NCBI GenBank assembly: GCA_015657535.1
Contig: JADHZB010000344.1
Span: 1 to 55,003, forward strand
DNA length: 55,003 bases
Direction of reading: 5' to 3'
Source of the DNA: Nephromyces sp. MM_2019
Lineage: Eukaryota; Apicomplexa; Aconoidasida; Nephromycida
The notes under the pieces were generated by a model that worked only from the letters and a program-made list of their open reading frames with translations, was not told the origin of the DNA and did not search any database. Positions 9,581 through 23,400 of the stretch are shown one piece after another; positions within the stretch are counted from its first letter, which is position 1, and each line of letters opens with the position of its first letter. Made by a program: the position numbers and the translations under genes.

Positions 9581-12574
9581 ACATTTAAGTTCCAGACGTG
9601 TTTAAGCATCTCAGATACTTTGCTAAAATTGTATTCAATTTTCATTTCAACAGAGCTATATAAGATTCAATATATCCCAAATGTGCTTATTAAATTATGT
9701 TTATTCAAAAATAGTCATTTTATTGATAGAGAGTCCTGAATTTCTCTCATTTCATTACTTTTTCCTTAATTTTTTTGTATTTGCTATACATGCATTGCAT
9801 TTATTTGCAATATTACATTTCTAGCCTCCCAGATGTTTAACATTGATGTTGTTTGGGTCTTTTAGACTCCAATACTTGATTCAACATTGCATTAAAGCAT
9901 TATTATGGCACGTGCTAGTTAAAATATATATGGAACAAGTATACAATAATTTTTCTTTTGTATTATAAACATATTTTATTATCAATTTTTTGTCATTCTG
10001 ATTTGATTATCGGTACAAGTTGTTTTAGTATATATTTATTATATATCAAGTCATTCCAAATAATCTGGTGTTGTGAAATCAATTGCTCCCGTGATTCTCT
10101 TAATTTGTATGCTTAAGAAGTTTTAAGTAATTACGTAACTTTAGATCGTATTTGTGACCTTGAATCTTTTTTTCGGTTTCCATGCATTTAAATTTTAGTC
10201 ACTTGCGATTCGTTAGTGCTATTGATATTGAATTTCCAATTATTACAAAAATACTTGTATTTGTTTCGATTTTGATATGTTTAAAGTAGAATCTTTAAGC
10301 TTGTGGAATAATTAATTGTTGCATTATTAGTATAGACGAGATGTATTTCTCATTCGCATTTGTAATCACATAAAAAAAATTTGAAATTGTGAACTAATTT
10401 TAGTATTTAATTTTGTATTTAATTTTTAATTATCGATTGGCTACAAGTAAATCTTCTTGAAGGCTTTTCTGTTTTCCAATTTGCTCCAGTTGTGAATTTC
10501 ACACTTTTAGATGGCTTGTCTTAGAGTTCTAATTTACATAATGTACTAGGATATTAAATTTTTTTATTTTTAGTAGCCAATTTTTAAGTATTCGGGAATT
10601 ATAGATCCCGTTTTGACTTTTTATATTATTATTAGTTAATGCGCTGCTATTATAAAAGATTATGTCTGAAGTAGTGCTATTTTTAAGGTAAAATCCTAAT
10701 TACTAGACTCACAATTTCCTTTCAGTGAGAGAATTGATTATTCATTATGAGGTGTTTATTGTAAAATAGACTTGTTCATCTAGCTTTGACTAAATAATAA
10801 ATACTTTTTGATGAATTGAAACTATTTCTTCAGCTCATACTGTGTGTGCTTTATTTTAGCTTGTACTTGGTAATTGAATACATTACCTGCTTAGTCTAAT
10901 AGTCTTACATCAATTATGTAAAAAAGTTCATATCTAGAATGAATCTAACTATATTTCTAGCAAAGACTAATTTTTTACAACTAAACCAGAAATATTTCTT
11001 TTACAAGTGTCTAATTCTATAACTAGCTTATTGTTGTTTTCATTGAACTAAGTTCGCATACTTTTATTTTCCAAGGGCTGAATTCAGCCACTTTGTTTTT
11101 ATAGCAATGACAAGCTATTTTTGACATTTATTTTAACACTTCAGAGCATTCTTGATGTTTGAAGAAATCTTATTTTTCTTTTTCATTTTTCTTTTAATTA
11201 AATCATTTCTCCGTGTTTACTCAATGATTTTTCAATTTTTTTTCGAACAAATAAATCCACTTTTACTTTAATTTTAACAATCAGGACTAACTTTTATCAA
11301 CATTTGCAATCATAATGAATTGAACTTAATTTAGCTGTATTTATGGCATAGAAAAATTAGGCAAAATTTCAAGAGTAGGTGAATGTTTCAGTTTGGCCAT
11401 ATCAGTTATAGTAAATATAATTTCAATTTATTAAATAATATAAAAAGCGTGTGCCAAGATTTATAAATTTGATTTCAATTTAGCCGAGAATTTAATATTT
11501 CATCAATTTGTCCTTCTGTTCCCACAGGATTCAATAAAACTTGGACTTGTAAGTATTCTCTATTTCAGGCTTATGAATTTTGTTTTAAAAAGATCCAATT
11601 GAAGCTCATATATGACTTAAAACTACTTTTTGAGCATTCTGAGCCTCAAATAAGAGTCAAGCTGTTTATACTCACTTATGACATTTTGTGTCATGTGTAT
11701 AACTAGTGACACACGTTGAGGTCAAGTAAAGCTGACAAGAAATTTTGTCGACTGAAAAAATAATATGAGCTTCAAATTTCGGGCCAGAGAGATACTAGTG
11801 AGTTATTATGTTTGTATCTGAAATAAAATGGGTTAAAACTAATGTTAAAGGCCAGCCATATACTCAAGGCGACTTCGTATAACTTTCTCTTTGAAAAACA
11901 AATAGAAAGCTCAGTAAAAAGAAAATGAAGAAAACCAATTAGTGTTATTCAACCCCAAAACTGGCATCAAAAGTTTAAAGATTGCATTCAAGTTTACATG
12001 GTTGCGGCTATGTAATTGGAAGTTTTATTCTAAGTTAAGATTGAAAATTGATTCAATTAACTTTTAAAGATTATTTGCCTTACTTTTTAGCTTTATTTAC
12101 TTTTAGATGTTCTGCTATTGCTATCTTCGATGTTTTCGAAAATCTTAAAATTTTTTTCAATTTCTACTCGGACTTCTTAGAATAACCATCCACGCTTATT
12201 TTCTCCTTCTTTCTCATCCTGAATTTGAAAGATTTTCTGCTTATCATTTTCTGAAACTCTGAGCCCTCTGCTTTTTTCTTTCTCCATTTTGCCTTAGTTT
12301 TGTCTCCTCAATGTTTCTGTAATTCTATATTCGTAGCTAGAAGTTTTCAATTTTGCTGCTCTATGTTTTTCTACACCCCTGTCATTATTGTAACAAAAAT
12401 GAATCACATGATTAGTCTAGACCTTGCCTTCCTAGCATTGCAACATCCAAACTTCACAGATGATACTGCTTTTGCTTGATTGTCTTATTTTGAGCTAGAC
12501 TAACCAATTAGTTTACCAAGAAATAAGCCTTGACTTTTAATGATCTCAGTAGGATTATCAAATTGCTATTTTAG
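9580..12574. repeat. Old ~3 kb direct repeat, unit 2
   Basis: It begins with the anchor CCAGACGTGTTTAAGCATCT at about 9592 and keeps the same series of blocks as units 1 and 3: the AGCCTCCCAGATGTTTAA block at about 9822, TCATTCCAAATAATC at about 10050, ACTTGCGATTCGTTAG at about 10200, and a TTCAAATTTCGGGCCAGAGA block near 11770. No protein-coding frame is conserved. Confidence 0.55.
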
Positions 12575-15279
12575 AAGCGTTACACGTTCCATACGCGTTT
12601 AACTGCCCCAGACACTAGGATAATAGTTCAATTCGTTTTTCGCTTCAATCGAGCTAAAATTCGTTTAGATATACTATATATATTGAATAATTTATGACTA
12701 TTCCAAATGACCATTATATGACATAAAAACCTCATGTCACTTATTTTAATTTTTTTTTTCTCGTACCTTCCGTAATTGCTATCCATGTGTTATGCTTGTA
12801 AGACAATTCATGTTTCTAGCACCTCAGATGTATAATTTAGTCACTATTTGGGTTTATTAGGTTTCCAAATGTTGTTCAATCGTTTTAGATGAACTCTATT
12901 GCTGCAAATGCTAGTTTCAATGTATGAAAATCAGTTGTATATTATATATCTTTTGATTAATAAATACATTTTTTGGATTACTATTTGTTATTCCGAATTC
13001 AATCTGGGTATGAGTTAAATATATAGTTGTTACATCATCAGCCTTTCCAATTGGTCTAGCATTGTTTCGTTTTCAGTATTAAATAAATTGAAATAGTTAA
13101 TAATTGTGGGATTTTACACTAATTCTCGATCTCATTGACAATATTAGATATTAGTTTCAGTGTTTATACACCAAAGTTCTAGACAATTGCGATTCATGAT
13201 GGTGATTTTCATTGAATTTTGGATTATTTTAGATTTGTTTGCGTACATCTGTTTTAATCTTGACGGGATTTAAACTTCGAAAGAAGGTTTTTGCACATGT
13301 GGAGTGGTAAATTTTAGAAATCCTATTGATAGGATGTGTGTCATTTCTTAATTCCGTAACCTTGAAACTCAATTTTCAAGTTATTAGATGGTCTTAGTGT
13401 TTAAATTTAGTGATAATTTGTATATTCTATTTGGTTATGGGTGAATTAAATTGAAGTTATCCTGCTGATGATAGCTTTTTATTAATAAAAAATTGTTATC
13501 TTATGACTAAATGATTCTCACATATTAGAGGTTTACGCTTCTCCTTTTGAAAACTATTTTAGGGACACTTTATTTTAATCAGTAGCTTTTTGGCCTTTTG
13601 TATAAAAGTTAATGAATAGACCATTGTTAAAGTACATAGTAAAATTAATCCCGTATTATCTTTACATTAATTATTCCGCTATCACAACTCATATATTTTT
13701 TATTAGTAAGTGGTTTTGATATCCCACACTCTTTGCTAATTGTTAAATAAAGTTTGTCGCTTATTCATTATTGATTGACCAACAACACGTTTTGGACCAA
13801 TAATAGATACAGTTTGTGTTAAAGAGTTACGATAAGTACTTTCTGTCTAGCCAGGGATTGTTAATAAGCTTCCGAAACGTTAACTTTTTATAATACTTTT
13901 ATAAAATGAATCGACAACTACAAAACATATGCTGATGAAAGCAATTTCATAAGTCAAATTTGTGTATGATGGCCGTTTTACATATAAATTGCAAGACATT
14001 TTTGTTGTTAAAGCAAAATTTTATTTTATTTGATTAGATTATTTAAGTTTAAATTAAAAAAATGTTTATTACTCTAAATTTTCTGCTCCAATGTATTCCT
14101 ACTAATTTTTAACTTGAAATATATTGAAAATTGTTCCTACTTACAAGTTGATGATGAGGTATAAGGCTCCACCCTTAATACCAAGCTCATGACAAGTTCA
14201 AGCCCATAAATAGCTTTTGGCTGAAGTAGGTAGGATTGAAACTGTAATGGTCACTGAATAATTTTCCTGATAGCTGGCCTAGCCTTAGCAACCTTACCAT
14301 AGCGAAGCCTCTACACATTATAATCAAACAAAGATATGACTTGCACCAGTTACAAAACTAAAAATTATAAGCCGGGGACTAAGCAGTAGCTAGCATACCA
14401 ACCAGATGAGTAGATTTTGGGTTTACTTTACACTATTTGTGTATCATGAAATATATCGTTTCATTAATGAAACGAGAGCTGCTCAATTCAAATTGTGTTA
14501 AGTTGATATATGATTTTGCACGTAAATTGACCTCACCCCGTATTTTAAATAAACACTCTATGATAATGATTGACTTTAGATTGGGTTTTGAACTCTGAAA
14601 TGTATTCACTAGAACCATTGTATAATTTTCACACTAGAACTGAGAAGTAGCTTGGTTGCATCTAATGTTCAAATCCTAGTCGAGCCAGAATAATTAAATA
14701 AGTCATAAGTGAATTTACTCCTGTATGAATTTGCTTGATTGGCTTTGCCTAACTCAAGCATCTTATAGCTGTAATTTTCTATTAGCTAAAAATGTGGTAA
14801 ATAATGGTGCTCTAATTTGTGCTTCACAAAGTGCTGAAACTGGGAAACTGGCACTAATACAGTAGTTTTGGTTGTCATTTTTAATAAAAACTTTAAAATT
14901 TAGCCAATTGTCTTGATATTAGTTTACATGTGCCTTTTTGCTATTCATGTTCAGCACAAAATCCAGCTCGTACTCGAAGATGTATTTAGAAACTCGCAGT
15001 GAGATTGATAACTATAAAACAGGTTTCTGTAAGATTCTATATACCTTTTCAAATTTTATTTTCGCTTTGGAACAAATTTTAAATTGTAAAGACAATCATT
15101 TATAATTGTGAGCATAAGTGGCAATACTCAATCATGATTGCAAGGTTGACATTTAGTTAAGAAATTATATGGACTTTGGGCTAAAAATTAGAAACAAGAC
15201 TATATAATAGTTGCACTTATGGCAAAATCAGATGGTAGCGTGGATAATGTTAGGAATTGTAGGGTATGAATAGTTAAAT
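12575..15279. repeat. Old ~3 kb direct repeat, unit 3
   Basis: The anchor is CCATACGCGTTTAACTGCCC at about 12590, followed by TAATTGCTATCCATG (about 12773, as at 6592), AGCACCTCAGATGTATAA (about 12815), GACAATTGCGATTCATGA (about 13183) and a GTTCAAATCCTAGTCGAGCC block at about 14669. The order agrees with units 1 and 2. An eroded LTR lies inside it at about 14120-14420. Confidence 0.5.
14120..14420 (+). repeat. Eroded LTR related to family B
   Basis: Blocks in the same order as the LTR at 3179-3680: AATACCAAGCTCATGACAAG / ATATCAAGCTAATAACATAC; GCCCATAAATAGCTTTTGGC / ACCCATAACTAGTTTGTAGC; TGAAGTAGGTAG / TAAAGTAGGTAG; ACTTGCACCAGTTAC / TATTGCACCAAGTTG; GATGAGTAG / GGCGAGTAG. There is no coding remnant beside it. 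Confidence 0.6.
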
Positions 15280-17422
15280 TTCAACTTCCCTTTAATTTCG
15301 CACTTAACAACAGCATAGCATCCTGTTTATTTTAATTGCTCTTCAAAACAAGTTGTAGCGATTTCTAGCACCTCCGAATGTAATTTCTTAAGTTTATCAA
15401 ACTATTACAGAATGTTTTACAATGATGTCAATAATTTTTTCAAACAAGGGTGTTGAAACAACTTCTGCTTCTTAAAGATACTAAAAATTATTGTAAACCT
15501 ATTCCACTTAGAAAGATTACTAGCAAGTATTGTTTAGGCTCGCTATTTAAGTTTGATTACAAATAAATTAGCACTTAATCATGGGTTAGCGTGTATTAAG
15601 ACATTTAAAGTTCATTGCTAAATCCCTTGCGATTTGGCAACATGGTATAACGGTTTATTTTGAGCTTTAGGCTAAAGGTGTCCTACAGAATTTATTAAGT
15701 TTGGTTAACTATTTGCAAATCTATGAAAGTTGGAATGGAATTTTGAGTTCAAAAGTATAGATAGTTTAGAATCTTGAATGGAAATTACTTTTGTTGATAC
15801 AGGTATTTATGTCTTTTATAAAAATTATAAATAGCAGCCAGGTTTAAAATGATAGGATTGGAAATATCCACATTTTGAAGATTTTATTTCAATACAATTA
15901 AACCAGGGATTCTAAGTTATTAAGCTTCCCTTGTAGCTGGAAACTGATTAAAAAAAAAAAATATACAATTGAATATTTTATGATTCAGCTTTAGGCAATG
16001 CTAAAAGTGAGCCGATAATAATGTTGAGCAACAACAGCTTGTAAGTTCAAATATAATTTCCTTCTTTAAGTTAAATATGCCACTTTTTTTTTTTATGTTT
16101 TTTAGCTAGAAAATCTTTTGATATTTTTGCATCTGCTTGTTTGCAAATTGGCAAATGGGTTTGATTCTGTTATGTATGCTATTATAGATCCACTCGTAGC
16201 TGCGCAAACAAATAAGCAATTTTGGTTCCCAATTAAGGATATAACAAATTTTCGATTAATGAATTGCTAAAAATTTCTTTCTACGATTGTGATCTCAATT
16301 TTAATACATGCATATGACGCTATGCTAAGCTCAGCTATAACATGCAGAATTCGGTTTCATGATTTACAATGCTGGTATGGCAAGTAATGGGTTTATAATC
16401 TTGTTATGAGGGAACCCAACTGAAGCAATTCATTTGAAAATGCTTCGTAAAATTAGGTTTCATCAACTCATTGTCAGATTCTTTAATTTTTTTTCTATAA
16501 GCTAGCAATACTAGATGACTAAATATTTGAATGCGCTTAGATTCAATGGCCAGTCTGAATTAAGTTATATATGGTTATAATTTTAATTTTCAAAAAATTG
16601 AAGCACTCTTAGCCATCTCAATTCCTAAATGAAGGGGGATTACAAAGCACGAAATGTATTTATTTTGAAAATCTTTTGATTCGCAACGATCCAAATACTA
16701 AATTATAAAAAGGAATAAAGGTGTTTAGCTAAAGTCATCCATGTTTTGCTAGAGTCATGTTTCCCTTAACCAAATAAATTTGCACTTAAGTTATAGTCTA
16801 ACATCTTTTTTGATTTTAAGCCTTTGTACGGCTACTATGCATCAAAACTTCAAAATAACCTTGCATGAACTGATGATAATATGCGAACGATTTAGCTAAC
16901 TAAAACAAGCTAATCACCTTTATTTATTTACAAAGGGTATAGCAAGTTGTAATAAGTAGACTTTTGAGTGTTTCTATGCTTTATTATTTGCTCTTATTCA
17001 ATAACTTTGAGAATTATTATTCAACTTGTTCTGTTAATCTATCTCTGACACATTGTTGAGAGATTTTATTATGGTTCAGGTAGATGCTTCAATTGTTAAA
17101 GTAGCAAATCAAATAAAGTATGTTTGGCTAGTAGAGATTTATATAAAATAGCTAGTAAAATATTTGTTGAATAGTGTGAAGGTTACAAAAAAATTAAAAA
17201 GGTACACTTATTAAATCGCTTTTTTTATTGATTAATAATGCTATAGCTTCCGAGATTCAAAAATTTAGTAACGTTAGCTTATTCTAGAAAAATTCCTTGC
17301 AGCTATAGGACTTCTAAGGGGTGATAATATCAATGAATGCACTTAAAGCTTATAATCATTTTCATAATTTCATATTTTAAAAAGCTTAAATATTTACTAA
17401 AATTAAAGTATTAGGAAAATAA
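15280..17422. other. Partial repeat unit 4 and non-coding DNA downstream of CPSF1
   Basis: TTAATTGCTCTTC then TTTCTAGCACCTCCGAATGT at about 15340-15380 repeats the anchor pair of units 2 and 3. After about 15450 nothing recognisable is seen up to the 3' end of the CPSF1 gene, except AT-rich sequence without long open frames. Confidence 0.45.
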
Positions 17423-20400
17423 TCATTGGTTGATTGTGGAAATATAAGTAGCTTGGAAAAGGTTGTTGAATGAGGATTTTGCGTCTATTGATAAATTTTT
17501 TAGCTGCAAATTCAATTCAAAGATTGACAATAAAATTTATATTTGGGATAAAATCATAGTCTATAACCTGTTTGTGAAAGCTTTCAGATGAATCAATTGA
17601 AGATCTTGAATTGAGAAAGTTTAAGAGAGGAAAAGATAAGAAGCTTAATTCTCTACAAAACAAAAATCCTTGGTGTGTGAAAAGGCTTCATTATATTAAT
17701 ATATTCTCTCACCTCAGTTTATTTATTTCTATGACTGATTTTACCTTAGTCTTTAGATCTATCTCAATACCTTCACCATAATGTTTTACTTTGTGATTCC
17801 TAATCCCAAGAGGAGGTGGTAAAACTGTGTTTAAAGCAGTCTGAGGAAGACAGGGTCAAGTTATCCGAAAATTCGAAATATTTAATATTCACCTGAATAG
17901 GCTGTAAGAGATTGAAATCCTTGGAACTTATAGGTAGCAAACTGAATATTGATCCTTCGTTCGTTACACCAAGCTGATTATTAGAGAGATTTATTGTAAT
18001 ATTGTAATAATTATGAGTACTATTTTAATAAATATCAATGATTGCATGCAATTTAACACAGCTAACCAGTCCTTTGTTGTTATTGGGTGCTTCCAAGTGA
18101 TTCATATGAGTAATTTGGGATCCAAGTGTAAAGAATGATTCGAGTTTTAAAACCTAATGTGAAATTTAAATGATTTGTTTTCCTATCTATCATTTTTCTA
18201 TCTAGGTTTACTTCCATTTTTTCATTATCAGGGCCCATCTTGTCATGATTATAAGAAAAAATCCACCCATTAGCGTAAATGTCAGAGCAAGCAATTCCTA
18301 TAGGTTTAAAAGATTTAGCATAAAATATTTAGAAAAACTTTGAAAATTTCTACCTAGCTTAGTTCCATAAACCATAGGAGCCGTTGTGATAACGGGTAAT
18401 AAAGATCTAGGGTCTGTAGAGCTTAGTGCATGTAGTGTTCTTGAATCTGCCTCAGAGTCATGCTTCCATCTGAAATCGTTTTGGCTTAATGATTTTTATG
18501 TCAAGGAAGAGGCTGTTAATAGTTAGCTTACAAGATAAAATGTACCCCTTTATAGTAATCTCCAACAATGAGATAATCTTTTATAACCGAAATATGTGTT
18601 ACACAAGTTGGTAGTTCAATAAAAGCACCCTTTTCGAAATTAGGTCCTTCAAAGTCCTAAAAATTAAGAATCTAAATGATTAGGAAGTTACTCAGAAAGG
18701 TGAAAGAAAAAATTACATGTACAAAAAGTTTGTGGCCAGCAGAATGTATTATGTAGTCACTCAATGGTGCCCTTTTGCTAGGATCAATAGATTTGTTAGG
18801 TATCCTTGCCATAGCTAATACAGGCCCACCAATAGGCTTTGATGATATAGATGTGTCTTCCTCTTGTCCTTGGGTGTCATTATTGCTGTGATCGATCCAG
18901 TTTGGTATATTGAGGAAAGATAATTTACCCTGTGACTCAACAAATTCACTGAGATTTGTAGCTGTACCGACCACTAATTGTTCTCTATCTGAATTCAGTA
19001 TAAAAAGATTGAGCTGTCATGACCAAGTGTTATTAGCTATTGTATAATTTATTAAAGCAACTACATAGCTATAGAGAAGAGAATTTGGATTGACAAATTC
19101 TGAATGGCTTTGAATGTAGTTATCGGTAATTAATCTTACCATTATTCCATATAAACTGCATACTTGACACTTCCTCGAGGGGTTTTAAAGTGTGAAAGCT
19201 GGTAAAAAAATGAAAATGCTTTCAGCTTATGTATTATATTCGAATGAAGTATAAATCTCACAAAATAGGTTCTTTGAAATTGAACTCATGAAATACTAAT
19301 ATTTCATAGATTCGTGTAGAGCGTGAGACTTGGGAGGCTATGCCAGATGAAGAAGCATGTATGTACTCATTAGGTTGAGCCAACTCATCGGCATTATTTC
19401 TCATTTCAGGATCCAAATGTTGATTTTCAACTTCAATCTAAGGTCAGAAATAATGATTGAATAAGTTTTTTATTTTCCATTTCCAAGTTTATCTACCTGC
19501 TCAACTTGTTCTTGATTCCTCTCATTCAGACATTCTAAAAAGTTTTCCTTTTCGTTAGTATTGATTGTGCATGAAATTGCAATTAGATGCCCTTTGTTAT
19601 GAGTTGATGGATAATTATCAGATTTATGGCTTGAAGACATCCTAAAGGGATATGGGCTATTGGATATTGCTAGGTGAGTTGTAGAGAATCCTAGGGGTAC
19701 GCTCCGGATGGGTAGTGGTGCGTAAAGGTTATGAGTGTCATCTGGATAAGGTAAACTAATACTAGATGAATTGGTATCGTCCTGTTGTATTGTGTAATGG
19801 CCAATCTCCGAGAAAGTGATTTTGGAGTTTTGGTCAATACAAAAAAAGCTAAAAAAGGAAACCGGATATGTATAAGACATAAGTTGCTACAAAGTTTTTT
19901 CATAGGTATGGCAGCATTCTAAACTCTTACCTATTGGGTTGCCAGTCTATGTTAAATGGTGTAGCACTAATTGTCTCTTTGCAGTTGTGAGGGTGAATGT
20001 AGATCTCATTTTGTTTGCTTAATAGCCAAAATATAGGAGGATGAGAAGATTCAGTGTTAGACTCAAAATTTGTACACATGGGTGGTATAATAAATGCTCC
20101 AGAATGATTGCCAATGTTACTAAATGCTTTAGTCAATCCTGAAACTGAAAAAGGGAGACCTGAGCCTCTTTTGCTGTCTTTATCTTCATGATAGTTAGGG
20201 TGATTAGGATGCTTTTTTCTAAGGTGTGAAAGGTATGGATAGGTGCTTAGTTGATTATGTATATGAAGTGAAAAGCGATAGGGGAATTCATTATCGGTTT
20301 CACTAAATATGCATTCCCCCGAGTTATCAGTGAAGGAAAATGCCTTGTATATGAGCAGAGGCCTCCCAGAAACAATAATAATAAGTGTCGGGGTGTTGTC

Positions 20401-23400
20401 GTTAGATAGGTCAAGATTGATAAGTTCAGCAGTCAATATCGATGTTTCTTTTAAGAAATCTGGTTCCATGTCATCAACCTAATTTCAAAAAATTTATCAA
20501 AGCTTAAAATGCTTCGGTAAAATGGAAATGAGTTTCTGCTATGACAACAGTGAGCGGAATTTTGGTAAAAAAGCAATGGTAGTTTGTTGACTTACATTGT
20601 TATTCTCAAAGCAATCTTGTTGTAAATGCATATCGGGGCTCATTTCAGCACAAAAATAAGTAGTCGGTCGAAGTAAATCTGTAAAACTTTCCCTTTTATG
20701 TTTATGTGTAGAAATGAGAATAGAGGGTACCTTGTAAACATTAGTTAGATGAAAAATATTACACATCGTCGACAGATTTATGATATCTATATCTTGAGAA
20801 GGAAAAGATACAAATACACAATAAACTGATACATTTCGGGAATTAATGCCTGGTCCCTTCTTATGAGCAGTGTTTGGGCTAAATATACTAAATGTTTGTA
20901 TGTTAGCTTGGAATTCATCGGGAACTCTCATCGTAATTTCCTCTAAGAAAGAAAAAGCATCAAAATTAGTTGTCTTTAGCTTAGTAGCTGGTGTTTGATG
21001 ATCATAGGATTTTGATAGTGTGGGATTTGCGTTCATTTCCAGTTGATTACAAACTTTTTCAGCCGCAGATGAGACAAAACTCCAGGCCCGAAATTTCATA
21101 TCATTGGTCAATATGAGTATATAAGGATCTATAACAATTGCTCTAACAGCTAATGGCGTGGAATTATCTACAAGACTAGGATCAATAAAAATAACTTGAC
21201 CTATCAAAAACGTATGATCGTAACCTGATATCAAACGGATTGTAGTTCGAGTTACTTGGATAAGGATCTGTCCATCCAAAACTGTTCCAGAGCCAACCGT
21301 GGGCTCATTTAAAAGAAATGCTGTTTCAGTAGGGTCTTGGTAAATCTCTATACCAACTGAATTATGTTCAAGCTTTATTAAACAAGAATTACCATTTGAA
21401 CCAATAGGATCGGATGATGCTAATAGGTATCGATGCTCTGAAGTTATTGGGGTAGATTGTGTGTGGTCTTGGATTGTGCCAAGGTCGAAGTAAGATGTAT
21501 TAGTCGAATTTGTCTTAAGACTGTGACGTATCTGATTCACAGCTTCAAAGCTCCACAATAGGGAGGCGTTTGGTATCTCGAAAGATTCTATACTCTTTGT
21601 TGGAACCGACTTTTGAAGAAAGTGAATATGTGAAAAACCTTCATATCCTGTGAGGCACGCATAACTTTGAGAGCCAAAACTGTTGGATTCAATAGGCCTT
21701 GCAGAGAGTGAAAGAGCGCTATTCGGAAGTGTAGATATGCTTCTAATCATCCCAAGGCAAAGTAATGATTCCACACATGCGAGGTCAAAAGATTTGATAC
21801 CTTGGTGGTGATCTCCCTGAATGAGTTAAAAGCACAATGGTCAAAACGACAGGATAACCTTTTAAAAAATATTCCTAACCTCTGAGTCAGTGGTGATCAA
21901 GCTGTTTATACTTTCTATTTGTGGTTCAATGTTAGTGGAGAGATTGTGGCTTTCTATAGTTTCGTTAGGCATGAGAGCTTCATGATTTATTTTCTTTGGG
22001 ATGAATTGATCCCGTATTTCTTGCAAAGAAATGTGCTCAATAACTTTATTTTTATAATGGTTCGCAAGCTTTTCGTAGGATAAGATTGGAGGAAAATTGT
22101 GTTGATTTTCATTTGGGATAAAGGGGCTTGTAGAGGAGTTTTCTCTTAAGAGCTTAAAATGGTGGTGCTCAGAGTTCACTTCGTTCTTATTAATAATTTC
22201 TGGCCCTATGGGCTGCATAATAACAGATCTTGTTGCAGGTAAGAATTTTGCCTGCATGTACATTATTGAAAGACCAATTGCTGCTTGAATACTACCACTT
22301 AAAGCTACATAGAAATTTCTAGGTCTTTGACTCAAATTCGAGATCCATGAACAGTCAACAGATCTGATACCCCAGCTTTGGTTTTCATCTTCGTAATGGT
22401 TTGGAGTGCTATCTGATGTGTGAGGCATTGGGCAAATGATGTCAGAAGGAATTTCAAGTATCCCTAGTGAGTTCGATTGATCATTTGTTTCAATCGGACT
22501 CCATAAAATATCTGTTATTGCCGAGTTCGATTGGATCTGGATAAATGATACATTTATTATAACAAATAAAAATTTGACGGAAGCTTGGGATCTTCAAAAT
22601 TTTCTTGCTAACCAGATGTCCATAATAGAGACTACCAGTTTCATGTGCTGACAAAAGTAAAGTTTGTGTGTCAATAAATGCCAATGAGGACCCATCAAGG
22701 TGGATTTCTAACTCAGATTGATCACTGAAAAGAAAAGGTGCTTAAACTTTCGTTTTGACTTTCGTTTAATTCTACCTAGCTTACAATTGGGGCATGCTGA
22801 TGTTATTTCTATCTTTCCTGTATACTCCTGCTGTGTTTAGAATCTGGCAAAAGCTATATCCAAACAAAGGTACTACCATAATTGCATCAGTGGAGACTAC
22901 AATGACGCCCTTATCAACACTCTGTGAAATGGTTATTAGCTTGATGCTGTCTTGGAATAAATTATCAACCTAAATAGTGTTTAATAATAGGCTTAGGATG
23001 AAAGATTGAATTGTTATTTAGAACAAAAGGAGTAAATTACTTTCCATATTATATGATAGTCCCTTGTGTTATTGAAAATGCTTACAAAAAGCAATATAAT
23101 TGAGCCTTTTTCCTCTGATAAAGAGTTTCCTATTTGAGTCTTTGAACAAAGAATTAATCATTTCCCGCTATTCAAGCTTATGAAACTTTATTTACCGGTT
23201 TGTCTTCTATAAGAAGTGCTAGGGTAGGTTCCAGTGTGCCATCTAAAAAAACCATATCTTTCTGTAGTAAAAATAAAAGCTTTATAGTTTCTTAATATAA
23301 TAGTTGCATGCCTTTTCATCAATAAGTTTACCAATTCTGCATCTTCTATACCAAGATCTTTAGAAAGAGATATATACCAAGATTCATCAGAATCCAAAGA

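Noticed and set aside
14433..14618. 61-codon minus frame
   Set aside because: Next to an eroded LTR, no homology or splice context; expected by chance.
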